Below are positions 1 through 7,556 of a stretch of DNA of 8,229 bases, one piece after another (within the stretch, counting starts at the first letter, position 1; each line of letters opens with the position of its first letter). A program made the position numbers and the translations under genes. The notes beneath the pieces are model-generated. The model worked only from the letters and a program-made list of their open reading frames with translations. It was not told where the DNA came from and did not search any database. The DNA is from Gammaproteobacteria bacterium. Lineage in GTDB: Bacteria; Pseudomonadota; Gammaproteobacteria; SZUA-229. Location: the NCBI GenBank assembly GCA_026197015.1, contig JAPHRB010000091.1, forward strand, positions 1 through 8,229, given 5' to 3'.

Positions 1-2069
1 TTGTTTGGTTCAGTTTTTTCAGGTGTTTGGACGTCATCTTTGCTCTTAGGAAAATATATAACAATGCGTGTGCCATGATTTAGTTTAGAAAAAACTTTAA
101 TGGCTCCACCGGAGCGATTTACAAAACCAAATACCTGGCTCATGCCAAGTCCAGTTCCTAACTCACCTTTAGTGGTGTAGAAAGGGTCGAAAATATGATC
201 AAGTGTATTTTGGTTCATGCCATGACCGACATCAGATATGCTTAGTACAACATATTGTCCTGCTTTAATGTCTAAGTTACTTGCATCTGAAGCATTAAGA
301 ATTTCATTGTTAGTATGAATGGATAATTGACCGCCTGACGCCATTGCATGTAAGGAATTTATGCTTATATTAATAATACAATCACCAAGGTCGTTAGTAT
401 CAAGTTCAATCGGCCATATGTCTTCTTGCAGGTTATATTTAAGGGTTATTTTAGGTGTTAATGTTTTCTCAATCATAAGCTGTTGATCAGTTAACAGATT
501 ATTAATGTTGCAAACAACTGCTTTGGTTGCTTTTTGTTTTGTGAAGGAAAGTAATTTATTAGTTAAATTAACACCACGTGAGGCCGCTTTCTGAATGTCA
601 TTTACATATTTAATTAACTTGGGATCATCAACAAGTCGTTCAGCTAATAGTTCAGAGTAGCCGCTTATAATGCCCAATAAATTATTATAGTCGTGTGAAA
701 TTCCACCTGTTAATTTACCCAGAGCATCCATTTTTTGACTGCGACGAAGCATTTCTTCCTGTTGCTTGCGAACGGTTATGTCTCTCCAGACAACATGTAA
801 CAATTGTGTGTCACCTGATGGGATAGCTGTTAAGAGAACTTCTACGGGAAATACTTCGCCGTTTTTTCGTTTATGATCCCATTCAAAACGATGACTACCA
901 TTTTTAAAAGCGGTTTGAATCACAATATTTGCTTTTGATTCAGAAGGTTGTCCATCAGGCTGAAATTCAGGTGATAACTCTGACGGGTGGGTATTATAAA
1001 GCTCTTCCTTAGAATCATAACCAAGCATATTTAAAGTTGCCTGATTACAATCGACAAATTTATCACCCTCTATGATTAGAAGGGCATCGGTGGTTTTATC
1101 AAAAAGTGACTGGTAACGAAGTGTACTATCATGAAGTTTTTTTTCGGTTTGGGTTCTTAGTTTAATTTCACTAGACAATCGGTAAATCCAGTAAGCGAAA
1201 ATTGCCAGCAATAAAGCTGAAGCGACAGTAATATAATAGACAAGTGTATAATCAATTTTTTCTACGAACTTATCTTTTATCCACCTATCTAATATGTTTT
1301 GTTGCTGTTCGTGGCTTATTGTTGCAATGGCTTTATTTAATATGGAGAGTAATTCAGGTTTATGTTTCTGAACGCCTAAAGCCAGTTTTGTTTCAAACTC
1401 TGTTTTACCTGAAATTTTTACATTATTAAGCCCCATTTCAGAAACGCTGTAACTGCATAATGCCAGGGTGCATAAAAGGGCATCTATTTCACCTGTTGAG
1501 ACTGAAAGTAAACCATCGTGAATGTTTTCAACGGTGTAGAAAGATATGTTTGAATAAGTTCTACGAATCTTTGAAGCGTAGCCATAGTCACGGATTAATG
1601 CGATTTTTTTATCTTTAATACTGTTAATGTTTTCAACGTAATTTTCTGTATGCCTTGTAGCGATAACGATCGGGTTGGAAATATAGGGGGAGGTAAAGTT
1701 AAGGTGTGTTTTTAAATCGGAATCATCGGTTTCAGACAAAATATCTACTAAACCTTGTTTGGCTTTTTGAGTAGATTCGGACCAGGTTTTGCTTGGGCTC
1801 ATCTCAAAATGTATGCCGGTTTTCTCACTAATTATTGTTAAGTGCTCTGCGACAATACCAATATAATTCCCATCTTTATCAAATGCCTCATAAGGTAACC
1901 AGTTAGGATCACCTGTGAAGCTTATATTTGGGTTTTCATTTAGCCATTTTTTTTCAGATTGAGTTAATTCTAAGACGTTAGGCTCAATATTAGCGAAGGC
2001 TGTAATACTTATAAGGGGAGCAAAAAATATTAAGGTTAGTAGGTAAGATTTAATGTTTAGCAGCACCAT
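1..2069 (-). CDS. Membrane sensor histidine kinase with periplasmic Venus-flytrap domain, PAS, HisKA and HATPase (3' end outside window)
   Basis: Sensor kinase of a two-component system, expected in the inner membrane, autophosphorylating on histidine in response to a periplasmic ligand. The frame is open for 689 codons from ATG 2069 to the window edge, with no stop. Residues 1-26 form a signal peptide (AFA/N cleavage). About 33-265 is an SBP_bac_3-like solute-binding fold, as in BvgS/EvgS-type kinases. A transmembrane helix lies at about 274-297, a PAS/PAC domain at about 318-440, and the H-box GGISHDYNN has its phospho-acceptor at His459. The N-box has Asn567/Asn571, the G1 box is D613-V-G-H-G617, an FDPFYTT box follows, and G2 is GTGLG at 638-642. 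After YFPKSKDD the chain becomes a hydrophilic linker, and this H-box subtype is usual in hybrid kinases, so a receiver domain may follow beyond position 1 (inference). ATG 2069 has AAGG five bases upstream. The ligand and partner regulator are unknown. Confidence 0.93.
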   Translation of the reverse strand, partial: MVLLNIKSYLLTLIFFAPLISITAFANIEPNVLELTQSEKKWLNENPNISFTGDPNWLPYEAFDKDGNYIGIVAEHLTIISEKTGIHFEMSPSKTWSESTQKAKQGLVDILSETDDSDLKTHLNFTSPYISNPIVIATRHTENYVENINSIKDKKIALIRDYGYASKIRRTYSNISFYTVENIHDGLLSVSTGEIDALLCTLALCSYSVSEMGLNNVKISGKTEFETKLALGVQKHKPELLSILNKAIATISHEQQQNILDRWIKDKFVEKIDYTLVYYITVASALLLAIFAYWIYRLSSEIKLRTQTEKKLHDSTLRYQSLFDKTTDALLIIEGDKFVDCNQATLNMLGYDSKEELYNTHPSELSPEFQPDGQPSESKANIVIQTAFKNGSHRFEWDHKRKNGEVFPVEVLLTAIPSGDTQLLHVVWRDITVRKQQEEMLRRSQKMDALGKLTGGISHDYNNLLGIISGYSELLAERLVDDPKLIKYVNDIQKAASRGVNLTNKLLSFTKQKATKAVVCNINNLLTDQQLMIEKTLTPKITLKYNLQEDIWPIELDTNDLGDCIINISINSLHAMASGGQLSIHTNNEILNASDASNLDIKAGQYVVLSISDVGHGMNQNTLDHIFDPFYTTKGELGTGLGMSQVFGFVNRSGGAIKVFSKLNHGTRIVIYFPKSKDDVQTPEKTEPN

Positions 2070-2074
2070 TGCAG

Positions 2075-2104
2075 CCTTGTTTGAATATTATATTAAATAT
2101 TATA
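2075..2104 (-). promoter_or_regulatory. Candidate -10 box and ribosome binding site of the sensor kinase gene
   Basis: In the 94-base gap behind rsmJ, the minus strand reads a perfect TATAAT at 2104-2099, about 30 bases before the start codon, and AAGG at 2078-2075, five bases before it. No convincing -35 hexamer is visible (the best at the right spacing is TACAAT), so the promoter is tentative. It would give a leader of roughly 23 bases and let the kinase be expressed separately from rsmJ. Confidence 0.35.
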
Positions 2105-2163
2105 GCTAACTTTGTTTATAAATTGTATTGGAGGGCTAATTTCTATATCTTTAAAAACGAACC

Positions 2164-2943
2164 TTATATGACATACACATCATACCGAGTACCTTTACTC
2201 TCATAACACAATGTCGGTGATCGCCCCACCTGTAATTCAGGTGCGCCTTTAGGGCGTTTAACAACAACACGTTTATCAGCTTTTTCTAATGCTACTTTTA
2301 ATACCTCATCTGTATCCAGGTCGTGGCCGAGTAACTTCTGTAAAATTTGCATATTCTTTTTTACCGATGCTGATTTCTTTTTTTCAGGGTACATGGGGTC
2401 TAAATAAATGACATCTGGTTTATTGTCTTCTGTTATCGCTTGTATATATTCCAGCGCATCACCGTTATGTAATGTGAAACCTTGTTTAGTGGTGTCTGAA
2501 AACTCTATATTTAGACTTGCTCGCTCTATACCATCTTTAACTAATGCGGCAACAATCGGTGAACGCTCAACTAATGTCACGGGGCAGCCAAGGCAGGCAA
2601 ATACATAACTGTCTTTGCCTAAACCTGCGGTTGCATCTAATACAGATGGAATCGGCTTTCCCTGTTTTAAACCTATGGCTTTGGCTATGGTCTGGCCTTT
2701 GCCGCCGCCAAACTTCTTTCGGTGGCCTAAACTGCCGCCCACAAAGTCGACTGACAGGGACATGTTATTTTGCAGGTCAATTATCTCAAGCTGTAGTTCG
2801 GTAAAGTTAAGTGTGAGCTCTGATTGGGCCTTGTGTAAGGGCTGGCAGGGCAGGTCGTGCTCGCTTGAAAAGGCTTCAGCGGCCTTTTTTTGTGCCGGAT
2901 GCGCATAACTCACGCTTAATAACTGAGGTGTTGGTGTTTTCAT
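2164..2943 (-). CDS. rsmJ: 16S rRNA (guanine-1516-N2)-methyltransferase RsmJ
   Basis: SAM-dependent cytosolic methyltransferase that makes m2G1516 in 16S rRNA of the small ribosomal subunit. The 259 residues compare with 250 in E. coli. Hallmarks run in the family order: VDFVGG at 65-70 followed by HRKKFGGGKG at 74-83; SAM-binding motif I DATAGLGKD at 103-111; VERSP at 125-129, the end of the second strand; catalytic-type LDPMYP at 181-186; and VVVKRP at 226-231. An in-frame stop lies two codons before ATG 2943, so no longer ATG-initiated form exists; no clear Shine-Dalgarno precedes the start. It is divergent from ycaO and lies 94 bases upstream of the sensor kinase on the same strand. Identification rests on whole-length recall of the family and its motifs, and the alternative of another class I methyltransferase is unlikely. 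Confidence 0.96.
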   Translation of the reverse strand: MKTPTPQLLSVSYAHPAQKKAAEAFSSEHDLPCQPLHKAQSELTLNFTELQLEIIDLQNNMSLSVDFVGGSLGHRKKFGGGKGQTIAKAIGLKQGKPIPSVLDATAGLGKDSYVFACLGCPVTLVERSPIVAALVKDGIERASLNIEFSDTTKQGFTLHNGDALEYIQAITEDNKPDVIYLDPMYPEKKKSASVKKNMQILQKLLGHDLDTDEVLKVALEKADKRVVVKRPKGAPELQVGRSPTLCYESKGTRYDVYVI

Positions 2944-3044
2944 TAGTCAAATTGTAATAAGATTCGGCACTTAGCGCCAATATATAAATTGCAGGGGCGA
3001 GCCTGCATAAGATTAAAGCATCTTTTTAATGGCTACTCACCGGG

Positions 3045-3080
3045 TTATCCCCAGAGTTATTACCAGAGTTATTTACAGGA
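3045..3080 (+). repeat. Three tandem 12-bp degenerate repeats upstream of ycaO
   Basis: The units are TTATCCCCAGAG (3045-3056), TTATTACCAGAG (3057-3068) and TTATTTACAGGA (3069-3080). All begin TTAT, have CA at positions 8-9 and AG at the next two or nearly so; the first two differ at two bases. The first nine bases of units 1 and 3 each differ at one position from the DnaA-box consensus TTWTNCACA. Unit 3 also supplies AGGA, ten bases before the ycaO start, so the repeat reaches into the ribosome binding region. The function is unknown: it could be slippage-derived or a protein-binding array. Confidence 0.7.
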
Positions 3081-3090
3081 TATATAAAAC

Positions 3091-4848
3091 ATGAGCGAAC
3101 AGACTTTTATCATAGGTAAAGATCAGGCTTTAGAAACATCTATAGAGAGCATGCAGAAGAAATTGAAAGATTTAAATTTCGATATAGAAGAAGCCTCATG
3201 GTTAAACCCGGTGCCTAATGTATATTCTGTGCATATTCGAGATAAAGATTGTGGTTTGATGTTTACCAATGGCAAAGGCGCATCTGCCAAGGCATGTCTG
3301 GCTAGTGCATTGGGTGAATATTTTGAACGTTTGAGTTGTAACTATTTTTTTGCAGACTTTTACCTCGGTGAAGATTTTGCAAAAGCCGAGTTTGTGCATT
3401 ATCCGAATGAAAAGTGGTTTTCTGCCGAGGGCGACGCTATGGGTGATTCTATGCCCGAAGGTTTAATGGATGATTCATTATGGAAATATTATGATCCTGA
3501 GCAGGTGTTAAAACCACAGAGAATAGTAGAAACCAATTCCGGAGCAGGTGAGAGGGGTATTTGTGCCTTACCTTATGAGCGCCAGTCTGATAAAAAAACG
3601 ATCTATATACCGGTGAATATTATCGGTAATATTTATGTCAGTAATGGCATGTCTGCTGGTAACACACAAAACGAAGCCCGTGTACAAAGTTTATCTGAAG
3701 TGTTTGAACGATATGTTAAAAATAAAATTATTGCAGAGGGCATCTGTTTACCCGAGATACCTGGCGATGTGATAGCGCGTTTTCCCGGTATAAAAAAATC
3801 AATGGATGAATTAGAGTCTCATGGTTATCACCTGCGTGTTGCAGATGCCTCACTTGGGGGTAAATACCCGGTAATCAGTGTCACCTTAATTAACCCTAAA
3901 GATGGCGCGGTGTTTGCCTCATTCGGTGCGCATCCCTGTTTAGAAGTGGCTTTTGAACGCACTGTAACGGAATTATTGCAAGGCAGAAGTCTTGATCAAC
4001 TAGATGAGTTTCTGCCACCTACCTTTGATTTAGATGAGTGTGCTGACCCTCATAATTTAGAAAGCCATTTTGTCGATTCAAGTGGTGTCATCTCTTATGA
4101 TTTCTTTAAGAACAAGCCCGATTATGAATTTGCTGACTGGAATCACAATTCAACAACAGACGATGAGTTTGAATATTGCAGTCGCATTATCCATGAAATG
4201 GGTTTTGATATTTATATTTCAGATTATAACCATCTTGATGTTTATGCCTGTCGAATTTTAGTGCCGGGTATGTCAGATATTTACCCGGTAGATGATCTGG
4301 AGTGGAGTAATAACAATGAAGGTGCGTTATTTCGTGAAGAAATATTATCACTGAAAAATCTCGCTAAAAATCAGTGGCAGAATATATTAGAACGCCTGGA
4401 AGAGGGCGGTTATAACGAAGTTCAGCGAGTCGCTGAGTTTATAGGTATTGCGCCTAACCCCGGCAGCAGCTGGGCAACTTTACGTATTGGTGAATTAAAA
4501 GCCATGTTATGCCTGGCTTTAGAAGACTTTGAGCAGGCAATGGAATGGAATGACTGGTGTTTACAGATGGATCAGTTAGGCGAAGAACGTATTCGTTTTT
4601 ACAGAGGTTTGCAGGCCTTACTGGAAATAAAACTGGATGATTCACGACAATATGATGATTATATTCAAAGTCTTAATTTGATGTACGGGGAAGAGACTAT
4701 TAAAAGTGGCATTGAGCTGATTGAAGGTAAAGATAAATTTTATGGATTACATAGCCCCGGTTTAAGTTTAGAGGGTTTTACAGTGCATAAAAAATTACTC
4801 GATGGTTATGCCAAGTTACACAAAGCTAAACTTGAAAACTGGTCATAA
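3091..4848 (+). CDS. ycaO: YcaO-type ATP-binding protein, ribosomal protein S12 methylthiolation accessory factor
   Basis: Cytosolic YcaO protein of the non-TOMM type. E. coli YcaO is 586 residues and is linked to RimO-dependent beta-methylthiolation of an aspartate in ribosomal protein S12; YcaO domains bind ATP and activate amide backbones. This copy is 585 residues. The N-terminal signature EEASWLNPVPNVYSVHIRDK lies at 33-52 and FTNGKGA at 58-64. Nucleotide/Mg-binding stretches are GEYFERL at 75-81, NGMSAGNTQNEARVQ at 185-199 with SEVFERY at 202-208, and ERTVTELLQGR at 289-299. LVPGMSDIYP is at 390-399. The C-terminal part, about 410-580, is helical and TPR-like as in E. coli. The start is supported by the conserved N-terminus and AGGA at 3077-3080. 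There is no precursor peptide, cyclodehydratase partner or transporter nearby, so a TOMM biosynthesis role is not supported. tatD follows after 40 bases. Confidence 0.96.
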   Translation: MSEQTFIIGKDQALETSIESMQKKLKDLNFDIEEASWLNPVPNVYSVHIRDKDCGLMFTNGKGASAKACLASALGEYFERLSCNYFFADFYLGEDFAKAEFVHYPNEKWFSAEGDAMGDSMPEGLMDDSLWKYYDPEQVLKPQRIVETNSGAGERGICALPYERQSDKKTIYIPVNIIGNIYVSNGMSAGNTQNEARVQSLSEVFERYVKNKIIAEGICLPEIPGDVIARFPGIKKSMDELESHGYHLRVADASLGGKYPVISVTLINPKDGAVFASFGAHPCLEVAFERTVTELLQGRSLDQLDEFLPPTFDLDECADPHNLESHFVDSSGVISYDFFKNKPDYEFADWNHNSTTDDEFEYCSRIIHEMGFDIYISDYNHLDVYACRILVPGMSDIYPVDDLEWSNNNEGALFREEILSLKNLAKNQWQNILERLEEGGYNEVQRVAEFIGIAPNPGSSWATLRIGELKAMLCLALEDFEQAMEWNDWCLQMDQLGEERIRFYRGLQALLEIKLDDSRQYDDYIQSLNLMYGEETIKSGIELIEGKDKFYGLHSPGLSLEGFTVHKKLLDGYAKLHKAKLENWS

Positions 4849-4888
4849 ATAAAACTCGTAATTTGTTAAGGTAATAGAATAATTATTA

Positions 4889-5704
4889 ATGAAAGATTTA
4901 ATTGATATAGGTGTGAATCTAACCGGCAAGTCTTTTCAGAAAGATTTAAGCAGCGTGATTGAAAAGGCTAATTTATCAGGCGTTTCTCAAATGATAATCA
5001 CGGGAACAAACCTGCAGCACAGTGATGCGGCTATTGAACTGTGTGAGTTATGGCCAAAGGCCCTGTTTTCAACAGCTGGTGTTCATCCGCATCATGCAAA
5101 AGAATGGACAGATAAATCGGCGCAGGAAATACATATTATGGCGCAGCAGAGCTGCGTTAAATCAATAGGTGAGTGTGGCCTTGATTATAATCGTAATTTT
5201 TCTGACCCTAAAGACCAGCGCCGCTGTTTTGAAGCTCAACTAGAACTGGCGGCAGATCTAAAGCTGCCGGTTTTTCTTCATCAACGAGATGCCCACGATG
5301 ATTTTTTAGCTATCTTATCGCGCTGGCGTGACAAGTTAGTTGGCGGCGTAACCCATTGTTTTACCGGTACCCCTGAAGAAGCACAAAGTTACCTGGAGCT
5401 GGATTTATATATTGGTGTAACAGGCTGGTTATGTGATGAGAGACGAGGTAAAAGTCTGCAACAGGCGGTAAAAGAAATACCCCTTACACATTTAATGATT
5501 GAAACAGATGCGCCTTATTTATTACCCAGAGATTTACCGCAAGAAACCTTAAAGAAACTCTCTGATCGGCGAAATGAACCACTCGTGTTAACCCACATAT
5601 GTGAAACTCTCGCCAGATATAAAAATGAAGATCCGTTAAAGGTAGCAAAACAAACTACTCAGCTAGCAAGGCGATTTTTTGATATATCAGAAGTGGTTGA
5701 TTAA
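4889..5704 (+). CDS. tatD: TatD family metal-dependent deoxyribonuclease
   Basis: Cytosolic metal-dependent hydrolase with a TIM-barrel fold; E. coli TatD is a 3'-5' exonuclease on single-stranded DNA/RNA linked to DNA repair. The protein has 271 residues, close to the usual 260. Motifs in order: DIGVNLT at 6-12, ITGTNL at 37-42, GVHPHH at 64-69 (His66, His68), IGECGLDYNRNFS at 93-105 (Glu95), FLHQRDAH at 129-136 (His131), THCFTGT at 155-161 (His156), GWLCDERRG at 179-187, ETDAPYLLPRD at 205-215 (Asp207) and RRNEP at 227-231. The DYNRNF and CDERRG signatures favour true TatD over the paralogues YcfH and YjjV. It is not next to tatABC here. The start is 40 bases after ycaO; the nearest AAGG (4868-4871) is 17 bases away, so the ribosome site is poor, but the N-terminus matches the family. 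Confidence 0.93.
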   Translation: MKDLIDIGVNLTGKSFQKDLSSVIEKANLSGVSQMIITGTNLQHSDAAIELCELWPKALFSTAGVHPHHAKEWTDKSAQEIHIMAQQSCVKSIGECGLDYNRNFSDPKDQRRCFEAQLELAADLKLPVFLHQRDAHDDFLAILSRWRDKLVGGVTHCFTGTPEEAQSYLELDLYIGVTGWLCDERRGKSLQQAVKEIPLTHLMIETDAPYLLPRDLPQETLKKLSDRRNEPLVLTHICETLARYKNEDPLKVAKQTTQLARRFFDISEVVD

Positions 5705-5742
5705 GTTTGAGTGGTTTTGTTAAATAGTTAAAGGCTTTCGGG

Positions 5743-5755
5743 TAAGTAATACTTA
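5743..5755. promoter_or_regulatory. 13-bp palindrome behind tatD
   Basis: TAAGTAATACTTA is a perfect palindrome around a central A, 38 bases after the tatD stop. It could be a small operator for the downstream membrane-protein gene, whose candidate -35 box is about 90 bases further on. It is not a terminator: the arms are AT-rich and no T tract follows. AT-rich 6-bp arms can arise by chance. Confidence 0.25.
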
Positions 5756-5841
5756 ATTCGAGTTGCGTGTTAAGGCCTAAGTAAAAATTTTAACTTTGTT
5801 TGTGCCCCGGTATTTGTTAGTAGCGTATGTAAATTAATGTT

Positions 5842-5870
5842 TTGAAAAATAATTTGTGATGCAATATATA
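5842..5870 (+). promoter_or_regulatory. Candidate sigma-70 promoter for the YciC-like gene
   Basis: TTGAAA (5842-5847, five of six consensus bases) is separated by exactly 17 bases from TATATA (5865-5870, four of six). Transcription would start near 5877, leaving a leader of about 97 bases to the preferred start at 5974. The 269-base gap after tatD and this promoter suggest the accessory genes to the right form a separate transcription unit. The region is AT-rich, so chance matches are common. Confidence 0.4.
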
Positions 5871-5964
5871 GAAATTTGTTACCATATATGCCATCTTATT
5901 CACAATAATGGCAAGTATTCTTAATGTTAGGAATTTTGTTTTATTAACTGTAATGTTCACAAAT

Positions 5965-5968
5965 GGAG
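5965..5968 (+). promoter_or_regulatory. Ribosome binding site that decides the start at 5974
   Basis: GGAG lies five bases before ATG 5974. The upstream in-frame ATGs at 5908 and 5953 have no purine-rich site at a workable distance. This favours 5974 as the true start. Confidence 0.6.
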
Positions 5969-5973
5969 ATTCA

Positions 5974-6645
5974 ATGTTTCAATCAGCTTTAATGGATAGC
6001 TGGTCTTTTTTTAAGAACCATATAATTACTTTATCCTTAATAATATTACCTATAGTCATCCCATTTGAAATAGCTTCAGCTCTATATCAGTATCACTTCA
6101 CAAGCGTAGATACAGGTTTAGCGAATGAACTGCTTCCAATGAGTATATCTTTATTACTCTATCCAATATATTCAGTAGCTGTTGTTGTTTACATATCATC
6201 AGTAATATCAGGTAATAAATTCACCTTAAAAGAGCTTTATTCAATTAGTCTAAAATATTGGGGCGCTTACCTACTTATCACAATCTTTATTGGGTTAATT
6301 GTCTTTGGCGGTTTAATGTTATTTATTATTCCTGGTATTATATTTCTTGTTCGTTATTCGTTTGCAGAATTTGAATTAATTCTTAACAACATGAAACCTC
6401 TAGATGCTATGAGCACTAGCTGGCAATCGACAAAGGCCTACTTTATAACCTTAATATCAGGTTATGCTGTCATAGCTATCTGTTTATATGGGCCCTCTAT
6501 GGCATTAGCGATAAACCAGGAAGAATACACAGTAAAGGCGTATACTATTCATACAATAACTAACATCATATATGCTGTGCTTAATACATTTTTCACCATA
6601 TATGCTTACAGAATCTATGAGTATTCAAAGCAAAATAAAACATAA
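5974..6645 (+). CDS. YciC/UPF0259-like integral membrane protein, function unknown
   Basis: Inner-membrane protein of 223 residues from this start; E. coli YciC has 247. Hydrophobic segments lie at about 17-38, 54-78, 97-128, 155-180 and 190-212. The segment from FIIPGIIFLVRYSF (117-130) through AEFELIL to LDAMSTSW (143-150) is the conserved part, a Pro-Gly kink in a helix followed by a charged stretch and an A-x-x-x-S-W turn. This is typical of the YciC and glycerophosphodiesterase-membrane-domain group. The open frame extends to ATG 5908, adding 22 residues, but GGAG before 5974 and the family-like beginning, an amphipathic helix with WSFFKNH, favour the shorter form. The molecular role of the family is not established. 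It stands alone between tatD and the secreted pair, 133 bases before the next gene. Membership of another polytopic family such as DUF975 is possible. Confidence 0.75.
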   Translation: MFQSALMDSWSFFKNHIITLSLIILPIVIPFEIASALYQYHFTSVDTGLANELLPMSISLLLYPIYSVAVVVYISSVISGNKFTLKELYSISLKYWGAYLLITIFIGLIVFGGLMLFIIPGIIFLVRYSFAEFELILNNMKPLDAMSTSWQSTKAYFITLISGYAVIAICLYGPSMALAINQEEYTVKAYTIHTITNIIYAVLNTFFTIYAYRIYEYSKQNKT

Positions 6646-6698
6646 CATAATATGTGTTCAATACTGGGAGGCTTACCGGCTTGAATTACATATTTAGC

Positions 6699-6712
6699 TT
6701 ACAGTACTGTAA
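6699..6712. promoter_or_regulatory. Perfect 14-bp palindrome upstream of the secreted-protein pair
   Basis: TTACAGTACTGTAA is fully self-complementary and lies 66 bases before the start of the first secreted-protein gene, inside a 133-base gap. Placement and symmetry fit an operator for a dimeric repressor. It has ACAG before CTGT, the reverse arrangement of a LexA box, so SOS control is not indicated. No regulator is encoded next to it. Confidence 0.4.
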
Positions 6713-6778
6713 TAACTACAATTTAAATTATCCGTTCCGGTAGCGACGGCCTGGCAATACCTTAGGCTAATATACAAT

Positions 6779-7525
6779 ATGAGATTTTTAACATTTATAT
6801 TTTTATCTTCTGTCATAATGAGTGTTTCAGCTACATCTTCGTCAAAAGATGTTTCAGTATATTTGCTACCCAAACACAAGACATATATTGGGATTAACAA
6901 GGACGGCTATAACTATGTTGAGTTATTAGATAATGATGGAAACTTATATGTTACCTTCTGGGAAATTAATGAAACACTTTTAACTGGGTTTAAAAGTACA
7001 GTTTTACAATGCCGTAAACAGATTAAAAAGAAAAGTCTATTTAATAAGGCACTAGATGTGACAGATATAAACCTGGATAACGTCAAGCCATCACTATTCA
7101 AAGAATTTAATCTGTGTATACGTGATAAGGGTTATATCCATAAAAGTAGTGATGCCTTTTTTCCAGGCAGCTATCAAGTAAGCCTGTCTCGAAGCCATTC
7201 ATCTACAGACAGATATATGCCTGTAGGTGGCTCATATCACATCACAAAGAAAAATTCAGACTTCAAAAGTGTTCTCAATGGTTTGAAGTTGTGTGTGGAT
7301 AAAACAAACCATAAATACAGTAGTGAATCATACGAGGAAAATTCGACTTATTATTCACAAGTTAATATAGAGCCTTATGCTAACTCACTAGAAAACTGTT
7401 TAAAAGAGAGCGCTTATGTAGTAAATTATTTAAAAGCTAAAAAGCCAAACAATACGGTTAAGACCGTACGCGATGAAAACAGGCAATTGGACGAATTAAA
7501 CAGTTCGTTTCGTCACATACCTTAG
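6779..7525 (+). CDS. Secreted (probably periplasmic) protein of unknown function with four cysteines
   Basis: I do not recognise this 248-residue protein. It begins with a signal peptide: Lys/Arg-light n-region MRF, hydrophobic core LTFIFLSSVIM, and a VSA/T cleavage site after residue 18. There is no lipobox cysteine. The mature chain is hydrophilic, rich in Lys, Ser, Asn and Tyr, and has exactly four cysteines (78, 113, 172, 207), consistent with two disulfides in the periplasm. The stretch NLCIRDKGYIHK (111-122) resembles the Cys-x-x-x-Lys-Gly-Tyr pattern seen in many small envelope proteins, and LENCLKESAYV (204-214) is a second helical cysteine segment. No catalytic motif is visible. The start has no strong Shine-Dalgarno (AGG about 13 bases upstream), but the signal peptide starts exactly there. 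The next secreted-protein gene follows after 31 bases, so the two are probably cotranscribed. A palindrome lies upstream at 6699. Confidence 0.75.
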   Translation: MRFLTFIFLSSVIMSVSATSSSKDVSVYLLPKHKTYIGINKDGYNYVELLDNDGNLYVTFWEINETLLTGFKSTVLQCRKQIKKKSLFNKALDVTDINLDNVKPSLFKEFNLCIRDKGYIHKSSDAFFPGSYQVSLSRSHSSTDRYMPVGGSYHITKKNSDFKSVLNGLKLCVDKTNHKYSSESYEENSTYYSQVNIEPYANSLENCLKESAYVVNYLKAKKPNNTVKTVRDENRQLDELNSSFRHIP

Positions 7526-7544
7526 TGTTAAGTGTGAGTATATA

Positions 7545-7550
7545 GAGGAG
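7545..7550 (+). promoter_or_regulatory. Strong ribosome binding site of the second secreted-protein gene
   Basis: GAGGAG lies six bases before ATG 7557, in the 31-base gap after the preceding gene. This is the best Shine-Dalgarno of the complete genes in the window and much stronger than that of its upstream neighbour, so the downstream partner may be made in larger amount. Confidence 0.65.
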
Positions 7551-7556
7551 TTTAAT

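Noticed and set aside
1244..1429. 61-codon plus-strand hydrophobic frame
   Set aside because: It is antisense to the kinase segment covering the end of the periplasmic domain and the membrane helix; the kinase frame is unbroken there.
2408..2908. Three overlapping plus-strand open frames across rsmJ
   Set aside because: They lie antisense to a gene with complete RsmJ motifs; their translations show no family features and no ribosome sites.
2990..3007. Inverted repeat TGCAGG / CCTGCA with a six-base loop
   Set aside because: Short 6-bp stem without a T tract; not convincing as terminator or REP element.
3045..3080. Replication origin
   Set aside because: Only three degenerate DnaA-like nonamers, no dnaA or dnaN, no clear AT-rich unwinding region with matching boxes; listed only as a repeat.
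3091..4848. TOMM (azol(in)e peptide) biosynthetic cluster based on YcaO
   Set aside because: The protein matches the stand-alone E. coli type with a TPR-like tail, and no precursor peptide, dehydrogenase or transporter is adjacent.
5705..5800. Rho-independent terminator after tatD
   Set aside because: The AGGCCT and CTTAA/TTAAG repeats form only short or AT-rich stems with no following T run.
5740..6778. Further attC sites around the YciC-like gene
   Set aside because: GTTRRRY-like strings occur (for example GTTAAAT near 5719) but none has a paired left half or attC-type fold, so a full cassette array is not supported.
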